Notes: a model not told the origin generated them from the sequence alone. DNA of 64,000 nucleotides from an uncultured Oscillibacter sp. (GCA_910577405.1 CAJTMG010000005.1:11130-75129); one strand, 5' to 3'. Shown: positions 32,057 to 40,653, counted from the first letter of the stretch. Program-made: numbers and translations.

Positions 32057-32407
32057 CTATTGTTGTGCATAAATAAGCGGCGCAGTAGGTCCGGTTGCGC
32101 CAGTGGGACCCTGCATAGGAGAAGCCGTCAGCGCACCCTGCATCTTCGCTTTCAGGAAGAGCTGGTTCTGTACGGCAGTCTCCAACATACCGCGGACGCT
32201 CTCGTTGGCAGCCAGCACATCGCTGACCGTGGCGGGAGGACCGCTGAGACCGGGTAAGGTACCCAGAATATATTGCAGCTTCTCACCCTCAGCATTGAGG
32301 ATATGGCTCAGTCCAAGTTCCTCCATAGCGATGGAAGAGAGAATTTGATTGACTGCGTCCTCCCGCTCAATAGGCGGATTGACTACAGGAAAACTGGGCA
32401 GAGACAT
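32057..32407 (-). pseudogene. Truncated collagen-like protein, N-terminal half
   Basis: 116 codons from ATG 32407, with AAAGGAGA upstream. Residues 1-100 are the conserved N-domain shared with two neighbours (MSLPSFP start, then LSHILNAEGEKLQYILGTLPG). The Gly-X-Y tract has barely begun (GPTGATGPT) when the reading frame enters foreign sequence at 32061-32071 and stops. The natural continuation probably resembles 39695-40497, which lacks exactly this half. It may still be translated as a short protein. Confidence 0.8.
32061..32071 (+). repeat. 11-bp inverted motif, recombinase-side copy
   Basis: TGTTGTGCATA, the exact reverse complement of 40500-40510. It lies between the recombinase stop and the broken collagen tract. 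If the segment between the two copies were removed, they would form a palindrome like the arms of a serine-recombinase attP. Confidence 0.75.
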
Positions 32408-32641
32408 AAGAGAGAATCTCCTTTCAGATTAAGAGACGCGCACCAAAGGCACGCCGGCGCGGAACTGTGGAAGAGAAACTCGCCACAAAACCGCGTCCGG
32501 GATAGTCTATGCGTCCGCCGGCTGGAGAGTTCCTGCTGGAACAGAACTGCTCTGTCTGTCATAGAGTAAAACAGCGGCATGGATATCCCGCCGCGCATTC
32601 TCGTTCCGGTACTGCCCGGGACGCTTTATGGAGTTGTGAAT

Positions 32642-33505
32642 ATGTCGATGCCTTCCTTTCCACCTAATGGGGCTGATCTGACACGGGAGGAAGCTCTGAA
32701 CATGATTATTGCGTCCATCGCCATGGAGGAGCTTGCCCTGAGTCATATCCTCAATGCCGAAGGTGAGAAGCTGCAATATATCTTAGGAACTTTGCCGGGT
32801 ACAAAACCTTGTGCATATCCACAGGATGTGCTGGCCGTCAACAAAAGCGTGACTGCTCTTGTCGAGGCGGTCACACAAAACCAAATGCTGCTGAAAAACA
32901 AACTGAGTCAGGCGCTGGAGTTCTGTCCGATTCCCCCAACGGGACCTCCGCCCTGTCAGCCTGAACCTTCCCCTTGCCCGCCGCCCTGCCGACCCGACCC
33001 CACCCCTTGCCCGCCGCCATGCCATCCTGATCCCGTCCCTTGCCCGCCGGTTTCGCATAGGAAACATACCTCTAGGGACAGCGCCCTCCAACTGACAGCC
33101 CGGCGGGAGGAAACGCTATGGAATCCGGGCAGCCGCCTGCTCTGGAGAAAGCAAAGCCAGTCGGGAAAAGCCATTCGCTGGGATGAGTGCGCTCCCACAG
33201 AGATTTATCTGAGCCCGGGAAAAACTTACACGGTTCAGTGTACGCTGAATGTCCGCACTGTGGTTCCGGCGAAAGGGACAGGGATCATTTTTCTCAGGCA
33301 GTCGCCCTGTGGTATGTTTACAAACGCACTGCCGCTGTGTTTCCCGATGGAATACTTGGCCCAAGGCCCCCAGTCCCTGTGCATGACAGCCGTGCTGCAT
33401 CCCTGTTCAGATTGCGGATGTGAGACATACCTGTCCCTGCTGCTGGACGCCAAAAGCGCCTTATGTGTAGAGGGCGCTGTAATGGATGTTGCAGAACTGC
33501 CATAA
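32642..33505 (+). CDS. Pro/Cys-rich surface protein with the collagen-family N-domain
   Basis: 287 residues from ATG 32642 (GGAG 8-9 nt upstream). Residues 1-100 match the N-domain of the collagen-like paralogues (MSMPSFP, LTREEALN, LSHILNAEGEKLQYILGTLPG). In place of Gly-X-Y it has a PxPCPPPC repeat tract (about 102-138). A β-rich C-domain of roughly 150 residues ends SALCVEGAVMDVAELP. A MSxPSFP start recalls the exosporium leader of BclA-type proteins, so incorporation into the spore surface is plausible. It is divergent from the truncated paralogue. The repeated CPPPC could form disulfide or metal cross-links. Confidence 0.78.
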   Translation: MSMPSFPPNGADLTREEALNMIIASIAMEELALSHILNAEGEKLQYILGTLPGTKPCAYPQDVLAVNKSVTALVEAVTQNQMLLKNKLSQALEFCPIPPTGPPPCQPEPSPCPPPCRPDPTPCPPPCHPDPVPCPPVSHRKHTSRDSALQLTARREETLWNPGSRLLWRKQSQSGKAIRWDECAPTEIYLSPGKTYTVQCTLNVRTVVPAKGTGIIFLRQSPCGMFTNALPLCFPMEYLAQGPQSLCMTAVLHPCSDCGCETYLSLLLDAKSALCVEGAVMDVAELP

Positions 33506-33617
33506 GCGGGCCTGCAAACCAGCCAGCGGAGTCCAAGCTGTTCCCATGCTTGCCGGATGAATCCCGAATGAATAAAGCAGGGAAGTGTATTTATCAGGAA
33601 GCATATGCCTCAATAAA

Positions 33618-33650
33618 GCTCCCGCCGGTTTTATCGACGGGAGTTCTTAA
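33618..33650 (+). terminator. Intrinsic terminator
   Basis: GCTCCCGCCGG pairs with CGACGGGAG-type sequence (CTCCCG/CGGGAG core), followed by TTCTTAAT. Confidence 0.65.
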
Positions 33651-33738
33651 TATGTCAATCAGGCAGCTGCGGCAATACAGTTGGATTTAAGAATGCGTTC
33701 CTGCGCGCTTGAGAGCAATTCCCGTAGTTGTTTTGTTA

Positions 33739-33767
33739 TTGAAATCAGGCCGTGTCTATGTTATGAT
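33739..33767 (+). promoter_or_regulatory. Sigma-A promoter of the mcrBC operon
   Basis: TTGAAA (33739-33744), 17-bp spacer, TATGAT (33762-33767). The leader to the McrB start is about 210 nt. Confidence 0.82.
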
Positions 33768-33800
33768 ATATAAGATCAGAGAAAACGGAAATGCGCAAAT

Positions 33801-33938
33801 TTGAAAGGAGTTTCAGTATGTGAAAACCTGCTGAAAGCTGATGAGATTCTCATACTGTATAAGGCGCTAAGGTCACAAAAGCAAACCCCGCTTGGGGAGC
33901 AAAATAAACTGTTGTGGACTTTTAGGGCAGAGTCGTAA
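33801..33938 (+). other. Leader region with a start-stop codon and an out-of-frame short ORF
   Basis: A good ribosome site (GAAAGGAG) precedes ATG TGA (33818-33823), a one-codon frame. Shifted by one base, GAA AAC CTG CTG... stays open for 39 codons (ENLLKADEILILYKALRSQ...) to TAA 33936-33938. This could be a frameshifted small gene, a regulatory leader, or chance. No family recognised. Confidence 0.35.
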
Positions 33939-33984
33939 GTTCGATAATGACTGTTTGTCGTAAAAAAGCGGGAGGGAGAAAGCA

Positions 33985-35706
33985 ATGCCTGACAAAGAAA
34001 AAATAAAAGATGCGTCAAAAAATGATTGGTGGCCCATGGATTATTCGCCGAATTTAAGCGTAGAGGAATGGGTTTCTTTAATCAAGGACCGTGAAGTATT
34101 CAATATCAGCAGTCTTGAAATTATGAAACGAATGCTGGACTGCGGCGGACAGGCTACCTGCAAGCAGCTCTCGCTGAAGTATGGGGAAACGGCTAATTTT
34201 TATAACAGCGGTTCTGTAGCCCTTGCCCGCCGTGTAGCAAGAAAAACAGGCTGTCCTCCGCGAGAAGCAGAGACTTCCAAATGGTGGCCAATGTTGTATT
34301 TGGGCAAAAAGGCAGGCAGAGAAACGGAAGGAACTTTTTTGCAGAAGCTGCGTGATGAGCTGATGGAGGCACTGAAACAGGTCGATCTTTCTGGTGTTCG
34401 GCTTTATGCTTCCGCCGAGCTGGATGAAGAGAACCGCGGCTTCTGGTGGCTGACGGCAAATCCGAAATACTGGAGATTCTCTGACATATTTGTGGGTGAT
34501 ACGGAGTCCTATTCTTTGTGCAATGATGACGGCAATAAACGGCGGATTTATCAGAACTTCCTTGACGCGAAGGCCGGCGATCTGGTGATCGGTTATGAGG
34601 CTGCTCCCGTCAAAAAAATTACGGCCATTTGCAGAATTGCGGCGGAACAGGACGGCGAGGAGATTTACTTTGAAAAGATGGAGGGCCTTGTGTCGCCGGT
34701 GGAATACCAGACGCTGCGGGATTGTCAGGAATTGGAACAGATGGAGTTCTTTCGGAATCCTCGGGGCAGTCTGTTCAAGCTGACGCGGGACGAGTATCAC
34801 TTTATTTTGGATGTGATTCGTGAAGAAAATCCTGTTCTTCCGGAACGGGTGGTTGACCGGTATACAAAAGACAATTTTCTGGAAGAAGTTTATATGACCA
34901 GCGCAGATTATGACAAGCTGTCGGCGATGCTTCTCCATAAAAAGAACATCATCCTGCAAGGCGCGCCGGGTGTAGGAAAGACCTTTGCTGCCAGACGTCT
35001 TGCGTGGTCCATAATGGGCGAAAAAGATGAGAACCGGATTGAATTTGTGCAGTTTCATCAGAACTATTCCTATGAGGATTTTGTGATGGGTTATAAGCCG
35101 GTGGAAGACAGGTTTGAGCGGAAAGACGGCGTTTTCTACCGGTTCTGTCAGAAAGCCGAAAATCAGCCCGGCAAAGCTTTCTTTTTTATCATTGACGAAA
35201 TCAACCGCGGCAATATGAGTAAGATTTTCGGAGAGCTGCTGATGTTGATTGAAAAAGAATACCGCGGCACCAAAATCGCGCTTACATACAGTGATTTTCC
35301 GTTTTCTGTCCCTGATAATTTGTATATTATTGGTATGATGAATACAGCGGACCGCAGTCTTGCCATGATTGACTATGCTCTCCGGCGGCGGTTCAGCTTT
35401 TTTGAAATGGAACCCGGTTTTCATTCGGAAGGATTTATGCGCTATCAGTCCGGTCTGAATAACGAGAAGCTGAATGAATTGATTGAACGAGTGAAAGAGC
35501 TGAATCAGAAAATTATTGCGGATAAATCCCTGGGAAAAGGATTCTGTATTGGACACAGCTATTTTTGTAATCAGACGGTCTGCACAGACGAATGGTTGGA
35601 CATTATCGTAAATTACGAGATTCTCCCTATGTTAAGTGAATACTGGTTTGACGAACCCGCGACATTGCAGCGCTGGGAGAGTAATTTGCGTGGTGCGTTA
35701 CAATGA
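33985..35706 (+). CDS. mcrB: McrB-like restriction GTPase with an EVE domain
   Basis: 573 residues from ATG 33985, with GGGAGGGAG upstream. An N-terminal helical region (1-145) is followed by an EVE-type domain (about 150-275: FWWLTANPKYWRFSDI, GDLVIGYEAAPVKKI), a fold that reads modified bases. Then comes the McrB AAA+ motor: Walker A GAPGVGKT (326-333), Walker B IIDEINRG (D404), and MNTADRS (about 452-458) of the GTP-specific clade. With McrC it should cleave DNA carrying modified cytosines (type IV restriction), aimed at phages or plasmids. Codon use and lower GC mark it as acquired. Its stop overlaps the mcrC start (ATGA). Confidence 0.93.
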   Translation: MPDKEKIKDASKNDWWPMDYSPNLSVEEWVSLIKDREVFNISSLEIMKRMLDCGGQATCKQLSLKYGETANFYNSGSVALARRVARKTGCPPREAETSKWWPMLYLGKKAGRETEGTFLQKLRDELMEALKQVDLSGVRLYASAELDEENRGFWWLTANPKYWRFSDIFVGDTESYSLCNDDGNKRRIYQNFLDAKAGDLVIGYEAAPVKKITAICRIAAEQDGEEIYFEKMEGLVSPVEYQTLRDCQELEQMEFFRNPRGSLFKLTRDEYHFILDVIREENPVLPERVVDRYTKDNFLEEVYMTSADYDKLSAMLLHKKNIILQGAPGVGKTFAARRLAWSIMGEKDENRIEFVQFHQNYSYEDFVMGYKPVEDRFERKDGVFYRFCQKAENQPGKAFFFIIDEINRGNMSKIFGELLMLIEKEYRGTKIALTYSDFPFSVPDNLYIIGMMNTADRSLAMIDYALRRRFSFFEMEPGFHSEGFMRYQSGLNNEKLNELIERVKELNQKIIADKSLGKGFCIGHSYFCNQTVCTDEWLDIIVNYEILPMLSEYWFDEPATLQRWESNLRGALQ

Positions 35707-36758
35707 CAAAGGACAAAAGTATTTTAATAAAGAATATTTACTATATGCTGTCCTATGCGTTTACAGCGATGGATCAAGGCGATTATGTGAATATTGCAGC
35801 GGAGAAATTTGAAAATATCCATAATCTTTTTGCGGCAATACTGGCAAAGGGTATCGGCAGGCAGTTGAAACAGGGACTCTACCGGGAATACCTGAATCGT
35901 ACCGAAACGCTGTCGGTGATGCGCGGCAAAATTGATATGCCGGGAACGATCCGGAACCGCCTTTCCCAGAAATGTATGCTGACCTGTAGATATGATGAAT
36001 TGTCGGAAAATAACCTGCTGAATCAGATTCTGAAAACAACCGCTGTCCTTCTGATTCGTCATGCGCGGGTGAGCGAGACTTACAAGACAGACCTGAAACG
36101 GGCAATGCTCTTTTTCTCCGAGGTAGACGCAATTGACCCTGTCTTTATCCGCTGGAGCGGCATTCGATTTCAGCGGAATAATCAAACGTACAGGATGCTG
36201 ATCGGCTTGTGTCAGATGGTTTTGGAGGGAATGCTTCTCACTACAGACAGCGGGGAATATAAACTGGCTGCCTTTGTTGATGAACAGCACATGAGCAGGC
36301 TGTACGAAAAGTTTATCCTTGAATACTATGCTAAGGAATGTCCACAGATAAAAGCCTCTGCGTCACATATTTCGTGGGCGTTGGACAGCGGTGAACGTGC
36401 GCTGCTTCCGGTGATGCGAAGTGATATTATGCTTTCAAAGGGCAGTCGGGTATTGATTATCGATGCAAAATATTACACACATATCACACAAACGAGATAT
36501 GATACAGATACCATCCGTTCAAACAATTTATACCAGATTTTTACCTATGTGAAGAATAAGGATGCAGAGTTTGGCGATCTGCCGCATGAGGTTTCCGGAA
36601 TGCTGCTGTATGCCCGGACAGACGATTTTATTCAGCCGAATTGTACTTATCAGATGAGCGGGAACCGAATTGACGTTCAGACACTGGACTTGAACCAAGA
36701 GTTTTCCGGGATTGCAGCGCAGTTAAATTCGATTGTGTCTAAGTATTTTCTGGAATGA
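35703..36758 (+). CDS. mcrC: McrC-like nuclease subunit of a type IV restriction system
   Basis: 351 residues from ATG 35703, overlapping mcrB by 4 bp. The N-terminus (IKNIYYMLSYAF, AAEKFENIHNLFAAILAKG) and RGKIDMPGTI are typical of the McrC/LlaJI family. The C-terminal PD-(D/E)xK nuclease is visible as MRSDIML (about residue 240) followed by LIIDAKYY (D-x-K about 257-259). It docks on the McrB ring and cuts DNA. GC content is low, like mcrB. No methylase is encoded nearby, as expected for a modification-dependent system. Confidence 0.93.
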   Translation: MTKDKSILIKNIYYMLSYAFTAMDQGDYVNIAAEKFENIHNLFAAILAKGIGRQLKQGLYREYLNRTETLSVMRGKIDMPGTIRNRLSQKCMLTCRYDELSENNLLNQILKTTAVLLIRHARVSETYKTDLKRAMLFFSEVDAIDPVFIRWSGIRFQRNNQTYRMLIGLCQMVLEGMLLTTDSGEYKLAAFVDEQHMSRLYEKFILEYYAKECPQIKASASHISWALDSGERALLPVMRSDIMLSKGSRVLIIDAKYYTHITQTRYDTDTIRSNNLYQIFTYVKNKDAEFGDLPHEVSGMLLYARTDDFIQPNCTYQMSGNRIDVQTLDLNQEFSGIAAQLNSIVSKYFLE

Positions 36759-37337
36759 AAAAGCAAAGTCTATCATTGATAAACGGAATGCCATAGATAT
36801 GGGAAAATGCCGCTCAAAACAAATCCAATCTGCTGCCCTAATACTATTTTCGCCCGCGACACCAAGAGTAAGGCGGTAGAGGCTGTTGGAATCTGGCAAG
36901 AAAATCCAGAACGCCGCTGAATACGGACTGAACACTTGCTATTATTTGATTTTGCGCTTTTTCTTCGCCGCCGATTACATCGAAAACAGCCGGTTCAAGG
37001 GTCTGTGTGCCGGCCAGAAGTCCACCAGCGAGACCATTCCCTAGACCCCATTGTTCTGCAACAGCAATATAACGCTCATAAGTGCAAGGGCTTTGACGAA
37101 AAACGGATCAAAACCCTTGCACTTGCTTAACAGTGTCTCCATATCTGAATCTGAAATCAGCAGTTTTTATTCCTGTTTCTCAGCAATAACGCCATTGCAG
37201 ACGGCTATGTTTCTCTATATTTCTGTGGTTGACGCCAAATGTTGATTTCAATCATCCGCCACCGGACGTGGGAGAACCGCGCCGCCTGATCCGAGAATTA
37301 TTAAGAGATTCCGCAGTCTTGCAAAATGAAGGCGGCA
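36759..37337. other. Degraded accessory DNA
   Basis: No intact gene. On the plus strand around 36960-37245, frames broken by stops read FFFAADYIENSRFKGLCAGQ, then (M)FCNSNITLISARALTKNG, which looks like a decayed protein gene in more than one frame. Source unknown. Confidence 0.45.
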
Positions 37338-38420
37338 TTATACTGTTTGTTCTGCCATGCTCTGGAAAACCGCACGGTTATGACAGACCACCGGCGAATC
37401 CGGTTTGCAGAAAGCAGCCAGTTCGTTAAAAGCCTCCGCTCGTTTCTGATCTCCCAAACGGCTGTAACAGACGCACATCTGGATACAGGGAAGGTAGCCG
37501 TAACAGTCGGGGGAAACAAATGCGCCCCGGCGGTCGTCCCTGTCGCAGGTCAAGGCCAGGGCATACCAGTAAGCTGCCTGACGGTACTGCTCCCGCTGGA
37601 AAAACCACGCCCCGATTTCGCAGCAGGTCTCGGCCCGGGGGCGGTCATATTCAAATGTGCGGAACAAGGCCGTCAAAGCTGCTTGATCATGGCCCAGTTC
37701 CTTATGGCAATAGGCGCAGTGACAGCAGGCGTCGATCTCGTTTTCCACCCATCCCCGGCCTTCCGCCAAGAAGCGCTCAAAGACGTTCAGCGCCTCCGTC
37801 CAGCGGTGGTGGTAGTACAGCTCCCGCCCATAGTAAAACTGCTGACGGGGGTCCAGGTCCTTTCCGGCGGCCAACTGCGTTTCATAGATCCGCAGATTTC
37901 GGTCCGGGTCGGAGGGACGGGTCTTGTGATGGGTGACGGCAAAATCCGCATGAAGAATTTTTCCGGCCGGCGTAATCACCTCATGGACAGCCCCTGTCCA
38001 GCGCATTCCAATATGATTTTTTATCAGGCGTTCCCGATAGTAGGAAAACGTTACATGACCGTTCTCATCGAATCCGGTGTGGTAAGGCGCCATAACCACC
38101 GAGACGGCGGGATTCAGCATTTCCTTTAATGCAAGAAATGCCTTTCGGTCCTCTTCCAGCAGCACATCATCCGCGTCCAGCCACATACAGTAATCCTTTG
38201 CGGCATGGGAAAAGGACTCATTCCGGGCGGCGGAAAAATCATCCTGCCAGGGGAAATCGAATATCTGGCTGGTAAAACGGGCGGCAATTTCCTTGGTGCG
38301 GTCGGCAGAGCCGGTATCCACAATGATAATCTCATCCACCAGATCCGCCACGCTCTCCAGACAGCGCTCCAGTACGTCCTCCTCATTTTTCACGATCATG
38401 CACAGGCTGACGCTTACCAT
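37338..38420 (-). CDS. Family 2 glycosyltransferase with TPR-like tail
   Basis: 360 residues from ATG 38420, with AGAAGGAGG upstream. The N-terminal GT-A domain (1-200) has SLCMIVKNEEDVLERCLES, IIIVDTGSADRT and the DxD-type WLDADD. The C-terminal 150 residues are TPR-like helical repeats (QQFYYGRELYYHHRWTEALNVFERFL). This architecture is found in enzymes that glycosylate surface or bacteriocin peptides. It lies between the Pro/Cys-rich and collagen-like genes, so Thr residues of the GPTGAT tracts are the obvious candidate acceptors, as in BclA glycosylation. That is inference. Confidence 0.88.
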   Translation of the reverse strand: MVSVSLCMIVKNEEDVLERCLESVADLVDEIIIVDTGSADRTKEIAARFTSQIFDFPWQDDFSAARNESFSHAAKDYCMWLDADDVLLEEDRKAFLALKEMLNPAVSVVMAPYHTGFDENGHVTFSYYRERLIKNHIGMRWTGAVHEVITPAGKILHADFAVTHHKTRPSDPDRNLRIYETQLAAGKDLDPRQQFYYGRELYYHHRWTEALNVFERFLAEGRGWVENEIDACCHCAYCHKELGHDQAALTALFRTFEYDRPRAETCCEIGAWFFQREQYRQAAYWYALALTCDRDDRRGAFVSPDCYGYLPCIQMCVCYSRLGDQKRAEAFNELAAFCKPDSPVVCHNRAVFQSMAEQTV

Positions 38421-38450
38421 AGAGGGTCCTCCTTCTATTCCTCATTATCT

Positions 38451-38478
38451 GCTCCCGCCGACAAAAGCCAGCGGGAGC
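38451..38478 (-). terminator. Hairpin after the collagen-like gene, possible terminator
   Basis: GCTCCCGC pairs with GCGGGAGC around a 12-nt loop, between the collagen-like gene and the glycosyltransferase gene. The tract on the minus strand is not T-rich, so it may be only a partial terminator or a processing hairpin. Confidence 0.5.
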
Positions 38479-38568
38479 AATATTTCAGCGGCGTTCCGCT
38501 TACTCGTCGTCTATTGGCATTTCTGAGTCGTGTTCGTTGTCTACACTAGATCAACGCGCCATGCCGGT

Positions 38569-39681
38569 TCAGTTCAGCCGGATGATCGACAGGGAAGCCC
38601 CCGTGCCGCCGCCCACAAGGATAGCGGTTCCAGCAATCGCTGTAAAAAGCTGAAGCGTAACAGTGGAGTTTGCGGGCAGGTTGACTTTGATTTGATTTTC
38701 AAAATTGGATGTGGAGATCACCGGATTGATGGTAGAAGGAACGCTGTTCACCCCGTTGATTACCAGCCGAGTTCCCATCAACAGGGCCAGGGTGGTATTC
38801 ACATGGTAAGAAATCTGGTAGGTGCCTGCCTCCGCCACAGTAAACACCGTATTCCCAGCGTTGACCGTGATACCAGGGGACAGGAGCTGGGCGTCAGGCA
38901 GAGCAATGGAGGTTCCTCCCAACGCCACCAGGTAGCTGCTTCCCTGAGTGTTGGCGGCGAAGGCGGAAGTGGCGGTAGGATTAGGCCCGGAAGCCCCTGT
39001 GGGACCGGTAATGCCAGTGGCTCCAGTGGCTCCGGCAGCGCCAGTTACACCCGCAATCCCGGCTGCTCCCTCCGCGCCATCTGGCCCTGTGGGACCTGTA
39101 GCTCCAGCGGCTCCGGCTGCACCGTCCGCCCCGGTGGGACCCGTTGCCCCGGTGGGACCGACTGCCCCGGTGGGACCGACTGCGCCGGCGGGACCAATCG
39201 CGCCATCTGCCCCGGTGGGACCAGCGGGACCCTGGACTCCGGAGGACCCGGTAGCTCCAGTGGGACCCGCAGCGCCGGCAGCACCAATGGGGCCATCCGG
39301 TCCAGTGGGTCCGGTGGGGCCGGTAGGACCTGTGGGACCTTCAGCGGGGCCGTCTGCGCCCGTAGGACCGACAGGACCCGTGGGACCGGGCAGGACCGGG
39401 GCATTCATGGCGGCGCTCAGCTTGGCGGTCAGCAGCATCTGCTGTTCCATGATATCAGACAGGGTATTTTGCACGCTCTGATTGACACGCATGACCTCAT
39501 CGAAGGACACCGCCTCATCCAGGCCCGGAAGAGTGCCCAGGATATATTGCAGCTTTTCACCCTCAGCGTTGAGGATGTGGCTCAGGCTGAGTTCCTCAGC
39601 GGCAATGGAAGCGATAATCTCATTGAGACTGTTCTCGCGAGTCAGCGGGGGATTGATTTGAGGGAAAGACGGCATTGACAT
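38569..39681 (-). CDS. Intact collagen-like protein with BclA-type C-domain
   Basis: 370 residues from ATG 39681, with GAGGAGGGATG upstream. N-domain (1-100): MSMPSFPQINPPLTREN, LSHILNAEGEKLQYILGTLPG. Gly-X-Y tract (about 100-232), mostly GPTGPTG, GATG and GAAG with many Thr. The C-terminal 138 residues (ATSAFAANTQGSSYLVALGG ... GASLSIIRLN) have the β-sandwich pattern of the BclA trimerisation domain. Such proteins form hair-like trimers on spores. A glycosyltransferase follows 149 bp downstream. Its homologues at 32057 and 39695 are broken; this copy is complete. Confidence 0.9.
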   Translation of the reverse strand: MSMPSFPQINPPLTRENSLNEIIASIAAEELSLSHILNAEGEKLQYILGTLPGLDEAVSFDEVMRVNQSVQNTLSDIMEQQMLLTAKLSAAMNAPVLPGPTGPVGPTGADGPAEGPTGPTGPTGPTGPDGPIGAAGAAGPTGATGSSGVQGPAGPTGADGAIGPAGAVGPTGAVGPTGATGPTGADGAAGAAGATGPTGPDGAEGAAGIAGVTGAAGATGATGITGPTGASGPNPTATSAFAANTQGSSYLVALGGTSIALPDAQLLSPGITVNAGNTVFTVAEAGTYQISYHVNTTLALLMGTRLVINGVNSVPSTINPVISTSNFENQIKVNLPANSTVTLQLFTAIAGTAILVGGGTGASLSIIRLN

Positions 39682-39694
39682 GAGACATCCCTCC

Positions 39695-40497
39695 TCAGCT
39701 CAAACGGGTGATGGAAAGGGTTGCGCCAGCGGAGCCGGGCAGCAGGGTGACTGCGGAGGCAATACCAAACATTTGCAGGGATACCGTGTCCCCGGCATTC
39801 AGGTTCAGCAGAATCTCATTGGCGTAGTGGCTCAGAGACACCACCGGCGCCAGGGTAGAGGCCGGATTGGGCGTGCCGTTGATGAGCAGGCGGGTGCCGC
39901 TGGCCAGAGCTGCGGTGGTATTGATGTTGTAGGAGAGCTGATAGCGTCCGGCAGTGTTTACAGTGAATACTGTGTTGGCTCCATTGACCGTGATGTCCGG
40001 AGACAACTGCTGGCTGTCCGGCAGAGGGACCAAGGTGCCCCCTGCAATCACGGTCAGTGGCGTGCCGCTGGTATTGGCAGCAAAAGCGGAGGTAGCGGTG
40101 ACGTTGGGACCCGTAGGGCCGGTAGCTCCGGTGGCTCCTGTTGCGCCAGCAGGCCCGGTAGCCCCGGTGGCTCCAGTGGCTCCCGCAGCGCCCACAGCAC
40201 CCGCGGGACCAGTGGCTCCGGTGGCTCCAGCGGCGCCCGGCGCTCCGGCAGGGCCAGTGGCTCCGGTAGCTCCAGTGGCTCCGGTTGCCCCGGTCGGGCC
40301 AGCAGGTCCAGCAGCGCCCGCGGCACCCGTCGCACCGGTGGGGCCAATCGCTCCTGCTGCTCCAGCCGCGCCGTCTGCACCGGTGGGTCCGGTGGCGCCA
40401 GTGGGACCAGTGGCTCCGGTGGCTCCTGTTGCGCCGGTAGCTCCGGTGGCTCCGGCGGGTCCGCCTGCGGGTCCGGTGGCGCCAGTAGAGCCGTCAA
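39695..40497 (-). pseudogene. Headless collagen-like gene (collagen tract plus BclA-type C-domain)
   Basis: 267 in-frame codons run from GAC at 40495 to the stop at 39695, opening mid-tract as DGSTGATGP. No ATG, GTG or TTG with a ribosome site lies in this frame before an upstream stop near 40530; internal GTG codons in the tract are unconvincing starts. The C-domain (ATSAFAANTSGTPLTVIAGG ... GATLSITRLS) is intact and parallels the complete neighbour. The missing N-domain corresponds to what survives at 32057-32407. Joining the two would restore ...GPTGADGSTG... in frame with about one codon adjusted. Confidence 0.82.
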
Positions 40498-40499
40498 TA

Positions 40500-40510
40500 T
40501 ATGCACAACA
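40500..40510 (+). repeat. 11-bp inverted motif, distal copy
   Basis: TATGCACAACA, the exact reverse complement of 32061-32071, immediately upstream of the headless collagen tract. The 8.4 kb between the two copies holds mcrBC and the collagen-like genes. Confidence 0.75.
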
Positions 40511-40653
40511 TGAAAATTCCCATAATCATGCAGACTGCATACATTTTAGAATCTTTGCAATTGATAAAAAGCGCTGTAATGCAGACGTGATACAGAGCGA
40601 TTTTTCAAAAATTCTATCCCTGGCGGCCTGCGGGAAAAGGAGCAGAAATCCAC

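Larger units (their letters stand above)
29988..32071 (+). mobile_element. Serine-recombinase element remnant with its right end at 32061-32071
   Basis: DUF6870-like gene plus large serine recombinase, lower in GC than the chromosome. They abut a truncated collagen-like gene. The right boundary is drawn at TGTTGTGCATA (32061-32071), the sequence repeated inversely at 40500-40510. No transfer, replication or cargo genes are present between the antiporter and the recombinase, so this is a remnant or minimal integration module. The left limit is arbitrary. Confidence 0.55.

Noticed and set aside
38940..39410. CRISPR-like or satellite DNA from the short GC-rich repeats
   Set aside because: They are Gly-X-Y codon repeats in an open collagen-like gene.
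32061..40510. Simple invertible segment between the two inverted 11-bp motifs
   Set aside because: Inversion would not join either half gene to its missing part; circular integration or separate insertions explain the halves better, although inversion is not excluded.
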